Positions 1-7,405 of a stretch of DNA of 45,762 nucleotides are shown piece by piece (position 1 is the first letter of the stretch; each line of letters begins with the position of its first letter). The stretch comes from W1P20-047 sp045118335 (lineage in GTDB: Bacteria > Actinomycetota > Coriobacteriia > Coriobacteriales > Eggerthellaceae): contig JBGUXY010000044.1 in the NCBI GenBank assembly GCA_045118335.1, positions 1 to 45,762 on the forward strand, given 5' to 3'. The translations under genes were made by a program, and so were the position numbers. The notes below the pieces were generated by a model, which was given only the letters and a program-made list of their open reading frames with translations, was not told the DNA's origin and did no database searches.

Positions 1-210
1 CTGGAACTGGACAACCCTGCAGCTCTCGCAGCAATTGGCTTCGATGCGCACTCGGTGGCTGGGCTTGACCGGCGTTATCTCGACAAATCCCGGCGCTGTC
101 TTCGCGTTGCGCACTATGCTTGGCACTTCGTCTGCGAAGCTGAAGGCTCCGTCCTTGGTCGTGAACAGAAAGCCTTGTCGCATCTCCTGACCGCAATTCG
201 GGCATTTCAT
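1..210 (-). CDS. Zinc-ribbon protein, DUF6487-like (3' end outside window)
   Basis: The reverse strand reads an open 70-codon frame from ATG at 210 to the window edge, so the C-terminus is missing. The start is chosen because GGAAAGGA sits six bases upstream; an ATG two codons earlier would leave no spacing. The protein begins MKCPNCGQEM and later has NCCESC, giving two CxxC-type knuckles about 55 residues apart with a beta-rich stretch between them. This is the layout of the small PF20097 (DUF6487) zinc-ribbon proteins of Firmicutes and Coriobacteria, which have no known function and are usually about 75-90 aa, so only a few residues should be missing. Family assignment is by eye. It is transcribed in the same direction as the tRNA upstream, with about 420 bp between them. 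Confidence 0.7.
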   Translation of the reverse strand, partial: MKCPNCGQEMRQGFLFTTKDGAFSFADEVPSIVRNAKTAPGFVEITPVKPSHRVRIEANCCESCRVVQFQ

Positions 211-384
211 CTGCATTCCTTTCCTCTAACGAGCTGACTGTGCTGGCTGGAATCCAACAACCATGTCAAAGAACGTCGATGTGGGTTTGACCGCATCCGC
301 GCCTTTGCCTAGTCCCTGTAAGCATATACGAAATGTTTAGCAAAATGCATCAGTTTTTAGCAGCAGCTGCCCCTCAGGAAGCAC

Positions 385-411
385 AAAAGATGCCGGGAGA
401 CAACCCCCGGC
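385..411 (-). terminator. Possible intrinsic terminator downstream of the tRNA
   Basis: On the minus strand GCCGGG (406-411) pairs with CCCGGC (392-397) across an eight-base loop and is followed by ATCTTTTG. The U-tract is short and interrupted. It lies downstream of the tRNA-Ala transcript and upstream of the zinc-ribbon gene. Apart from this hairpin and a short repeat at 554-576, no gene is supported in 211-631. Confidence 0.4.
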
Positions 412-553
412 GCTTGGAGGTAGCCCTTTCGGACCACCAATGAATTCATACCATGCAGAAGCAGTCTTGGGAATCAATTTCTTGACGTTGTGTCCCAGTC
501 GTCAACAACTTCCCGTAAATCAAAGAGGCGGAGAAAAGCGCGTAATCCCGTGC

Positions 554-576
554 AAATATCCCCGAAAATATCCCCG
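554..576. repeat. 12-bp tandem repeat beside the tRNA 3' end
   Basis: AAATATCCCCG occurs twice, at 554-564 and 566-576, in the region just downstream of the tRNA-Ala 3' end. Short repeats near tRNA 3' ends are often leftovers of integrase 3' ends or attachment arms. No integrase frame of useful length is present, so this is only noted. Confidence 0.5.
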
Positions 577-631
577 GTTTTCACCAGGCATGAAAAAAGG
601 CCACAAGCGCAAGGTTGTGACCTGATGTTAT

Positions 632-707
632 TGGTGGAGCATAGGGGGTTCGAACCCCTGACCTCATGGCTGCCAGCCATGCGCTCTCCCAGCTGAGCTA
701 ATGCCCC
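632..707 (-). tRNA. tRNA-Ala (anticodon GGC), CCA encoded
   Basis: The reverse complement folds as a complete 76-nt cloverleaf. The acceptor arm GGGGCAT pairs with ATGCTCC and contains the G3:U70 pair that is the alanine identity element. The D-arm has GCTCAGCTGGGAGAGC, the anticodon stem CATGG/CCATG encloses CTGGCAG with anticodon GGC, and the T-arm has GGTTCGAACCCC. The discriminator base is A and the terminal CCA is encoded (634-632). It reads GCC and GCU alanine codons. It stands alone with its own promoter. Confidence 0.97.
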
Positions 708-724
708 GAAAAAGTGCAAGTGGA

Positions 725-752
725 ATAATATCAGAGCAGGGGCGTGCGTCAA
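725..752 (-). promoter_or_regulatory. Sigma-70-type promoter of tRNA-Ala
   Basis: On the minus strand TTGACG (752-747) and TATTAT (730-725) are separated by 16 bp and lie about 18 bp upstream of the mature tRNA 5' end. The hexamers are close to consensus and no other gene is nearby in that direction. Confidence 0.65.
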
Positions 753-924
753 GCATCAATTTGGCTTGCGTTCACCAGGAACACACATTTGAGAAGCCCA
801 TTTGAGAAGCCATGCGTTCGTGCCCTCGTACACTCGTCGTGCGCTCGCTTGCTTCGACAAGAAGCATGTGGCATTCTCATTGCAAATCCGACGATTCTCG
901 ATACACGTACAGCAGGAGGCGCTC

Positions 925-3900
925 ATGGCCAGCACCAGCGAACCCATCCACGGCTTTATCACCGTATCCGTCGAGCCAGTTCCCGACTACAATGGCGATG
1001 CATATCTTATGCGCCATGAGCTATCGGGAGCAGAGCTGCTGTTTTTGGCCAACGACGACGCTGAAAAGGCCTTCGCAATCGCGTTCAAGACGTTGCCGCA
1101 AGACGATACAGGCGTGTTTCACATCATCGAGCACTCGACGTTGTGCGGGTCGCGCAAGTACCCAGTGAAGGACCCGTTCGTTCACTTGCTGAAGACCTCC
1201 ATGAAGACCTACCTGAACGCGGCCACAGGGCAGACTTACACGTATTATCCCGTTGCCACCACCAACGAGAAGGACCTGTTCAATTTGGCTGACGTGTACC
1301 TGGATGCGGTGTTTCATCCCGCATTGCTGTACGACGAGGCAATCTTTTTGCAAGAAGGCTGGCACTACGAGGTGTCGGGCGAGGACATCGCGACGACTGG
1401 CGTGGTGCTCAACGAGATGCGCGGCTACACCAGCCCGGAAGGCGATTTGGGCATAGCACTCAAGCGCGCCCTGTTTGCCGGCACACCTTACGAGTATGTT
1501 TCCGGTGGCGAACCCGGTAGCATCGAGCAGCTCACGTATCGGCAGTTCGTGGAAACGCACCAGCGATGCTATCGGCCGGACAACTGCCGCATCACCGTCT
1601 ACGGCGACGTGGACAAGGACCGCATGCTCGCGTTCCTCGATGCCCACCTGCGTGGTGCCATTCCGGAGGCCGCCCCTGGCGATGGGGGTGGGATAGGCGT
1701 TGCGCCCATCGCGGATGGACAGCTCGAGCAAAGCCGGTCTGCGGGAAGCCGACTCGCCGACATGCGCGACTACGCGCTCTCGCCTGCAGCTGAAGGGAAT
1801 GTCGTGGTGGAAGGCGACATCACCCCGGAGCGCTGCATGTGCCAGTACTGGAGCGTGGTGAGCGATTCCAGCGACCCCGACCGGACCGTTGCCTGCATGG
1901 TGCTGGCGGATCAGCTTTTCATGAGCGATGAGGCACCGGTCAAGCGCCGCGTGCTGGAGTCGGGCGTATGTAACCAGATGGTGGGCATGGTCTCGGCAGA
2001 TGCGTTTCATCCCACGTTGCGCGTGGCAATGCTGGGCACTCAGCCGGGGTCGGCGCAGGCGTGTCGCGATGCTTTGCTAGAAGCGGTACGCGAGGTGCTC
2101 GACGAGGGTCTGTCGCAAGAGCTTGTGGAAGCTGGCATCGCACAGATGGAATTCCGGCTGAAGAGCCATGATTTCGGGACGACGCCCGATGGCATCATGT
2201 TCATACAGGATTCGATGGCGGGGTGGCTGGCCTTCGAGGATAGACCCACGGGCTTCGCCCAGTACACGCGCTGCATCGATTTCCTGCGCAGCAAGCTGGG
2301 CACCGATTATTTCCAGAACCTGCTCGAGGGGATGTTCTTCGGCAACGATCACGTCGTGTTCGGTGAGCTTCGACCACCCGCTCCATCTGAGGAAGCGCCT
2401 GCGGCCGACGAAGCCGCGCAGCCAGTCGAAGCCGAGTGCGCACGCGAGCTGGCGAAAAGAGCGACCGACCTGCTGGATGCACGTGCCCAGGCGATGGAGA
2501 AGGCCCCGCTCGACGTCTTGCCTCGTCTGACGCGCGACGACCTCGGAAGCGAGAGAACGCTCATTGAGCCCACCATGCACCAGATGGACGATCGACAGTA
2601 TCTGGTCCACCATGTGAATTCCAACGGCATTGTCTATGTGACCAGGGTTTTCGATATTTCCGACTTGCCGACGGACGAGGTGTTCTACTTGAGCTTGCTC
2701 TGCTCGCTCCTGGACAAGGTGGCTACGAAGAGCTTCACGGCCGAGCAGATGGAAATCCAGCGAAAGAAAACGCTGGGAAAGCTTGGCCTCGACCTGGGGT
2801 TCAAGGACCCATATGAGGGAGGGCATCCCGTCGCAGTGCTGCAGTTGAGCGCGAGCATGCTCTCGGAAAAGGTGGAGGATGCGGTACGTTTGATCGGCGA
2901 GCTGCTCTTCGAGGCTGATTACTCCGACCTCAATAAGCTACGTTTGACCGTAGAGCAGACCTTGCAGGCTTTGCGACTCTCGTTTGCCCACGGCCGCATG
3001 GCCATGCCGACGATCAGGGAATACGCCGCAGCCCACCTGTCTGCCGCATCGAGGCTTTCCGATATGACGGATGGGGTCGAGTTCTACCAGCGCCTCGAGG
3101 GTCTTGCAGGGCGCCTCGGAGACGAATCGGCGCTTGCCGATCTAGCCGAGCGGATTGCCAAGTTGGCGAAACGCGTATTCGGCTCCTGCCCCGAGATCAC
3201 AAGCTTCACGGGTACCGAAGAGGATCTTGTCCGCTACCATGCCTGCGAAGGGGAGTGGCGCCGCTTCCGCGAAGGCCAACTCGCCTGGGGCGCCTTGGTG
3301 CATGACGATGACGACGGGGAAGTGCTGCGCGTGCGCGATGTTGCCAGCCTTCCGCTCGGCGACGTGGCGTTGGCCTTGCCAGTCGAGGTTGCATGCAATG
3401 TGGTCGTTGGCGATTTGGGCAGGCAGAAGCCGATGGATATGGGTGCATGGATGCTGGCCGACGAGCTCGTGAATCTGAACTACCTGTGGCCTGTGGTGCG
3501 CGAGAAGGGAGGCGCGTATGGGTCGCGCATGTCGGCACAGATTTCGGGAGTCACCATGCTGCTCTCGCATGACGACCCGCGTATTGACGACACGTTCGAA
3601 GCTTTCGCCGATGTGGCGAACTGGCTGCAGACGGCTTCCATTTCAGAGGAGGACTTCGAGGGTGCCGTCATCAGCTCCACAGCGAAGATTGACAAAGTTC
3701 ATCGAGTACCCATCCGCGTATCCGCACAGCTGAGCCGCTTCCTTTCCGGCGTGCCGTACGACATCAACCAGCAAGCCCGCCGCATGCTGCTGAAATGCAC
3801 GCGCGATGACATAGCCGCTTGCGGGCGTGAGCTGGAGCAGGCGCTTTCGCGGGTCGTGCGCTGCGCTTGCGCCTCGCCGGCGCAGCTTGCGACATCCTCC

Positions 3901-3951
3901 ATCGCCTTCGAGACGACGGATTTGCTGCACATCACAGAGGCGAAGGCGTAG
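925..3951 (+). CDS. M16C-family zinc metallopeptidase (presequence protease / PreP-like)
   Basis: A 1008-aa insulinase-superfamily peptidase of the single-chain PreP/falcilysin subfamily, which degrades short unfolded peptides inside a closed chamber. The inverted zinc motif HIIEH is at residues 66-70 and the distal ligand fits E164 in NEMRG, a spacing like that of PreP. Next to the motif, LCGSRKYPVKDPF is the typical M16C sequence. In the C-terminal half, REKGGAYG matches the conserved substrate-binding segment of the second catalytic-like domain. Length is normal for the subfamily. The start at 925 has AGGAGG at good spacing; the frame stays open back to 802 but without a comparable ribosome-binding site. 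No signal peptide is seen, so it is probably cytoplasmic. Its 3' end overlaps the convergent gene by 20 nt. Confidence 0.93.
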   Translation: MASTSEPIHGFITVSVEPVPDYNGDAYLMRHELSGAELLFLANDDAEKAFAIAFKTLPQDDTGVFHIIEHSTLCGSRKYPVKDPFVHLLKTSMKTYLNAATGQTYTYYPVATTNEKDLFNLADVYLDAVFHPALLYDEAIFLQEGWHYEVSGEDIATTGVVLNEMRGYTSPEGDLGIALKRALFAGTPYEYVSGGEPGSIEQLTYRQFVETHQRCYRPDNCRITVYGDVDKDRMLAFLDAHLRGAIPEAAPGDGGGIGVAPIADGQLEQSRSAGSRLADMRDYALSPAAEGNVVVEGDITPERCMCQYWSVVSDSSDPDRTVACMVLADQLFMSDEAPVKRRVLESGVCNQMVGMVSADAFHPTLRVAMLGTQPGSAQACRDALLEAVREVLDEGLSQELVEAGIAQMEFRLKSHDFGTTPDGIMFIQDSMAGWLAFEDRPTGFAQYTRCIDFLRSKLGTDYFQNLLEGMFFGNDHVVFGELRPPAPSEEAPAADEAAQPVEAECARELAKRATDLLDARAQAMEKAPLDVLPRLTRDDLGSERTLIEPTMHQMDDRQYLVHHVNSNGIVYVTRVFDISDLPTDEVFYLSLLCSLLDKVATKSFTAEQMEIQRKKTLGKLGLDLGFKDPYEGGHPVAVLQLSASMLSEKVEDAVRLIGELLFEADYSDLNKLRLTVEQTLQALRLSFAHGRMAMPTIREYAAAHLSAASRLSDMTDGVEFYQRLEGLAGRLGDESALADLAERIAKLAKRVFGSCPEITSFTGTEEDLVRYHACEGEWRRFREGQLAWGALVHDDDDGEVLRVRDVASLPLGDVALALPVEVACNVVVGDLGRQKPMDMGAWMLADELVNLNYLWPVVREKGGAYGSRMSAQISGVTMLLSHDDPRIDDTFEAFADVANWLQTASISEEDFEGAVISSTAKIDKVHRVPIRVSAQLSRFLSGVPYDINQQARRMLLKCTRDDIAACGRELEQALSRVVRCACASPAQLATSSIAFETTDLLHITEAKA

Positions 3952-4171
3952 CTTCGTCTTGCCCGTCGTCGCGCCGTTGCGCCTTCTGCCGCATGAGCTG
4001 CTCGCAGCGGGCGTCCTCTTCGGCGGCGATGGCGGCGATGGCCTGGTCGACCGAGCTGGGAATGCCAAACAGCGTGCGCTTGCTCACCACGGGCTGCGGG
4101 CTTTTGCCTGCGGCTTCGGCGGCAAGCACCTGCTGCATCAGCTCCCATTGCTTCTCTTGCCGGGTCTTCAT
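3932..4171 (-). CDS. Small hypothetical protein (79 aa)
   Basis: A charged, mostly helical 79-aa protein with no recognised domain. It starts MKTRQEKQWE, has an Ala/Glu-rich middle and an Arg/Gln-rich end, and contains one cysteine. It begins 22 nt after the YqeY-type gene on the same strand and is probably co-transcribed with it. Its last 20 bases overlap the end of the convergent M16C gene. The upstream sequence has no strong Shine-Dalgarno, which lowers confidence. Codon use resembles the neighbours, and no better frame covers this stretch. Confidence 0.55.
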   Translation of the reverse strand: MKTRQEKQWELMQQVLAAEAAGKSPQPVVSKRTLFGIPSSVDQAIAAIAAEEDARCEQLMRQKAQRRDDGQDEATPSPL

Positions 4172-4193
4172 GCGCTCGTTTGGGACCGCGTTC

Positions 4194-4637
4194 CTATGCC
4201 AGCTTCGAGCCGACCAGCTTGGCGGCTTCGGCCTTGTCCATGTTGCCGCCCGTTGCGGCGGTGAGCGCCTTCATGACGCGGCCCATGTCGCGCTTGGTTT
4301 CCGCTCCCAGATCGGCGATGGTTTGTTCCACCAGCTCGAGCAGGGCATCGCCGGAAAGCTGCTCGGGCAGCAGGTCTTCCAGGATCTGTACCTGACGGCG
4401 CAGGTTTTCGGTCCGCTCTTCGTCGTTTGCCGCCTTGATGCTTCCCTCGAGCGTCTCGCTCGTCTGTTTGATCAGGCGCTTTACCATGGCATCCACGTCG
4501 GCATCGACGATTTCGCGCCGTTCGTTCACCTCGATGTTCTTGATTTCGCCGTGCACCTGGCGCAGGATGGACAGGCGAACCTTGTCCTTCGCCTTCATGG
4601 CATCCTTTATCTGTTCTTTCAGCTCGTCATACGTCAT
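4194..4637 (-). CDS. GatB/YqeY domain-containing protein
   Basis: A 147-aa protein of the YqeY family, related to the C-terminal tRNA-interacting region of GatB in the tRNA-dependent amidotransferase but standing alone. Its role is not settled. The N-terminal helical part includes KAKDKVRLSILR, typical of the family, and the C-terminal part carries the glycine-containing motif around MGRVMKAL and GNMDKAEAAKLV. Length is as usual (about 147-150 aa). The start is ATG at 4637 with a GAAGGG-like site upstream; the longer upstream frame has no such site. It is the first gene of a short minus-strand pair and is divergent from the vWA gene across about 370 bp. Confidence 0.93.
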   Translation of the reverse strand: MTYDELKEQIKDAMKAKDKVRLSILRQVHGEIKNIEVNERREIVDADVDAMVKRLIKQTSETLEGSIKAANDEERTENLRRQVQILEDLLPEQLSGDALLELVEQTIADLGAETKRDMGRVMKALTAATGGNMDKAEAAKLVGSKLA

Positions 4638-5008
4638 GAGCCATCCCTTCTCCCGATTCGTCCTGCAAGTATAACGTATGTGGGTGGCGTTGCGAAAAGT
4701 TGCACAACGGCACAACCATGGTGCGCGATATCGTGTAGCAAACCAGAGATGGAGGTCCAAGGGCAAGCGGCTGCGCGGAGTGCAGCTGTGCGGGCGTTTC
4801 TACCGATGGGTGCTTTCTTTTGGGTGTAATTTGCGAAAAGCGCTTCTAGTGGCATTGGCCATTGGTGGCGTGACCGTGTTTCGTTTTTATCTGCGAGTGC
4901 CGCTTTGCGGGCTGGAAAGGGTATAATGCCTGTTTCAAGAAGGAAATCGCATTCTATTCCCACCAGTCCTTTGGAAGCTCTCGTACAAGCGAAGGACTGC
5001 GTGATTTT
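4638..5008. other. Divergent intergenic region with leader inverted repeat
   Basis: This 370-bp gap separates yqeY (minus) from the vWA gene (plus). It contains a TATAAT at 4922-4927 and, in the would-be leader, AGTCCTT (4965-4971) with AAGGACT (4992-4998). The second arm holds the AAGGA that would serve as the ribosome-binding site for the vWA gene at 5009, so folding could hide it. No convincing gene is seen in either strand here. Confidence 0.4.
4922..4927 (+). promoter_or_regulatory. Possible -10 element of the six-gene cluster
   Basis: A perfect TATAAT lies 81 bp upstream of the vWA start. No good -35 hexamer is present at 16-18 bp, so the promoter would depend on an activator, on an alternative sigma factor, or be spurious. 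Confidence 0.35.
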
Positions 5009-7276
5009 ATGCATCCGGTGAACAAGGTGGCGCGACTGCCACGCATCTTGCCTATGCGTTTAGCTGGATTGACGATGGCGTTTGCCATCATGGCCATTGC
5101 GGTCATGGCACTTCTGCCAGCTTACGCCTATGCATCTCCCGAAGATGGCACGTCGTCTCGTGCCCTGGCCATTGCCTACGACAATTCTGGCAGCATGGTC
5201 ACGGATTCGGACAAGTGGTGCGGTGCAAAGTACAGCCTGGAAGTGCTGGCCGCCATGCTCGACGAGGGAGACGAAATGGTCGTCTACACCATGGAGAGCG
5301 AGGGTCAAAAGCTTCTCGTGTCGGGCTCCACCGAAGTTGCCGAGCGCGTGCGGCAAGTGCACGACGCCGACCTGCAAATTTCCTACCATACCGAGCCGCA
5401 TGCGGCATCTGAAGCCTGCGAGTACCTGAAAGCTTCTTCGGCCGACGAGAAATACCTGATAATCACCACCGATGGCGCCTTCACTACCGGCGGCAAGCTC
5501 GATGAGGTGAAAGAGATTGTCAAAGACGCCTCCGATCAGGGCATCACGGTCATCTTCCTCGCCATTGGCGATGACGCCGAAACCATCGACTCGGATGTGG
5601 ACCACAACATCTACGTGAAGCTCGCACCTTCTTCCGAAAGCATCTTGAGCGACATGGTTGAGATCGCCAACCAGGTGTTCGGTCGCGATTCCCTGCCCGA
5701 ATCTTGCGTGAACGGCAATAAGCTGAACTTCAATGTGCCCATGAGCGAGCTGGTGGTCTTCGCCCAAGGCGATGACGTCCAGGTGGGTGATTTGACCACC
5801 TCAGACGGGCAGACCATCCAAGGCGAGCAGGCCTTGGTGAGCTATTGCGAGCGTCCTTCAGCCGACACCGCCGATTACGAGCCGTTTTTGGTGGACGACA
5901 CCCTTCAGGGCACGGTGTGCGCATTCCGGGGCCAGATTCCCAAGGGAGAGGCAAGCCTAGACATTCAGGGCGCTTCGAACGTGGAAATCTACTATACGCC
6001 CTATGTGGGCATCGCTCTTGATTTAAAGGAAAGCGAGACAGGCATCGCCTACCGGCTCCAGCCTGGCGAGGCCAACGAACTGTCTGCAGGCACGTACAGC
6101 GCCAACCCCTATTTCGTCGACCCGCTGACCGGCGAGAGCATAACATCGGACCTGTTGAAGGATCCGGTCTTCGAGTTGCAGCTGGAAAACGGTGGAAACG
6201 TGCAGCAGGTGGATCCAGGTGGTCAGCTGACCATCGAGCCGGGAGAGCTCACCATCTTGGCCACGGCGGTAACCAATGGGACCGTGCGCGTGAGCCAGGA
6301 ATACGAAAACGTCAACGTTTCGCCTGCGGTAAGCCTGATGACTATCGATGCAAGCAAGGTTCCAGGTATCTTGGCGGTGCCTGATTTCGACCAGAAGTCG
6401 TACCCCATCACCGTCGCGAAGGTCAATGGCGAGCCCATAACCGAGGAAGAATGGGCGCAAATGGAATTCACGGTGCAAGACGATGCCGGCGTGACCTGGA
6501 CGGTGGAAAAAAGCGACGAGGTTGGAAGCGCTTCCGTGCAGCCGCAATGGACCGATGGCGATGTCTGGAAAACGCAGCGCCAGCTGGTAGGCACGTTCCC
6601 GTTGGGGGCGAAGGGGTCTACGCTTCATTTCACCGCGCAGACCGAGTCGGCCAACGAGGTCTTTCGGGGCAGCGAAGATAAGCAGGTTTCCTACACGGGC
6701 GATTGGCTCAACGTGCTACGCCATCTGTGGTTGCCGTTGCTCTTGCTGCTGTTCCTGCTGTTTTTGCTGTTCAAGTACCTGACCAAGCCGCGTCTTCCGC
6801 GTAAGCTGAGCCCGCATATCGTCATCCAGGGAATGGACGAGCCGGTGGCGTTAAGCTACAGCGAAAAAAGGATAACCAACCGCCATTCGCCGTTTGGCCC
6901 CGAACGCGTCGTGTTCAACGCGCATACGCCCAAAGACGCGATGATGGCCAGCTATCTGGCGTTGGACAACCGCTACGAGCTGGGCAGGATCGGTTTGGTG
7001 GCGGCCAAGAAGGAAGGCAAGAACCGTCGCTTCCGCTTCGACGAGCAAACACTTGCCGAGATGCGGCGCCATATCAAGGAGGCCGAGGAGCGAAATGGCG
7101 ACGTTTTCGGCTTCCCGAATCCTGATTATCAGCCCAAGCCAGCCAAGTCGTTCAAAGACCAGAAGTCCACGCGCGGCATAGGGTCGACCATAGGCTTCAC
7201 GGGCTACAACATACCTCCGTTGGGGCAACGCAGGTCAGAAGAGCGCTACACGCTCTACTTCAGGAAGCCCCGCTAG
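5009..7276 (+). CDS. Secreted/membrane-anchored vWA domain protein
   Basis: A 755-aa protein, first of the six-gene cluster. It starts with a long signal peptide (positive residues, a hydrophobic stretch at about 20-37, AYAYA-SPED cleavage region). A von Willebrand factor A domain follows at about 50-240 with an intact MIDAS start DNSGS (58-62) and the later TTDGA around 153-157, so metal-dependent ligand binding is expected outside the membrane. Beta-rich segments fill about 240-565. One transmembrane helix at about 571-591 is flanked by basic residues, leaving about 160 residues in the cytoplasm (592-755), rich in Arg/Lys. Outside-in topology suits a receptor or adhesion subunit that signals to the cytosolic products of the following genes. 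The start has only a weakly spaced AAGGA. Partner and ligand are unknown. Confidence 0.88.
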   Translation: MHPVNKVARLPRILPMRLAGLTMAFAIMAIAVMALLPAYAYASPEDGTSSRALAIAYDNSGSMVTDSDKWCGAKYSLEVLAAMLDEGDEMVVYTMESEGQKLLVSGSTEVAERVRQVHDADLQISYHTEPHAASEACEYLKASSADEKYLIITTDGAFTTGGKLDEVKEIVKDASDQGITVIFLAIGDDAETIDSDVDHNIYVKLAPSSESILSDMVEIANQVFGRDSLPESCVNGNKLNFNVPMSELVVFAQGDDVQVGDLTTSDGQTIQGEQALVSYCERPSADTADYEPFLVDDTLQGTVCAFRGQIPKGEASLDIQGASNVEIYYTPYVGIALDLKESETGIAYRLQPGEANELSAGTYSANPYFVDPLTGESITSDLLKDPVFELQLENGGNVQQVDPGGQLTIEPGELTILATAVTNGTVRVSQEYENVNVSPAVSLMTIDASKVPGILAVPDFDQKSYPITVAKVNGEPITEEEWAQMEFTVQDDAGVTWTVEKSDEVGSASVQPQWTDGDVWKTQRQLVGTFPLGAKGSTLHFTAQTESANEVFRGSEDKQVSYTGDWLNVLRHLWLPLLLLLFLLFLLFKYLTKPRLPRKLSPHIVIQGMDEPVALSYSEKRITNRHSPFGPERVVFNAHTPKDAMMASYLALDNRYELGRIGLVAAKKEGKNRRFRFDEQTLAEMRRHIKEAEERNGDVFGFPNPDYQPKPAKSFKDQKSTRGIGSTIGFTGYNIPPLGQRRSEERYTLYFRKPR

Positions 7277-7405
7277 GACAGGGCGACCGGGAAAGGCAAG
7301 CCTTGCCCACGCGAAGGCGGGAAAACGACGAAACCGACCCGATTTAGAGGAAACTTAAGGCAAAACAAGAAAACCCAAGCCAGCAGAACCATTAAGGAGG
7401 ATTCG

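Noticed and set aside
490..696. Plus-strand frame ending in a tRNA antisense peptide, possible integrase remnant
   Set aside because: The end is antisense tRNA and the rest is too short and basic to show integrase motifs.
474..752. Minus-strand frame of 92 aa across the tRNA region
   Set aside because: It translates the tRNA-Ala itself and its flanks; the peptide is a known false product of tRNA genes.
1021..2010. 329-aa minus-strand frame
   Set aside because: Shadow of the M16C peptidase gene; no ribosome-binding site or domain.
4634..5014. 126-aa minus-strand frame upstream of yqeY
   Set aside because: Covers the divergent intergenic region; no domain and poor codon use.
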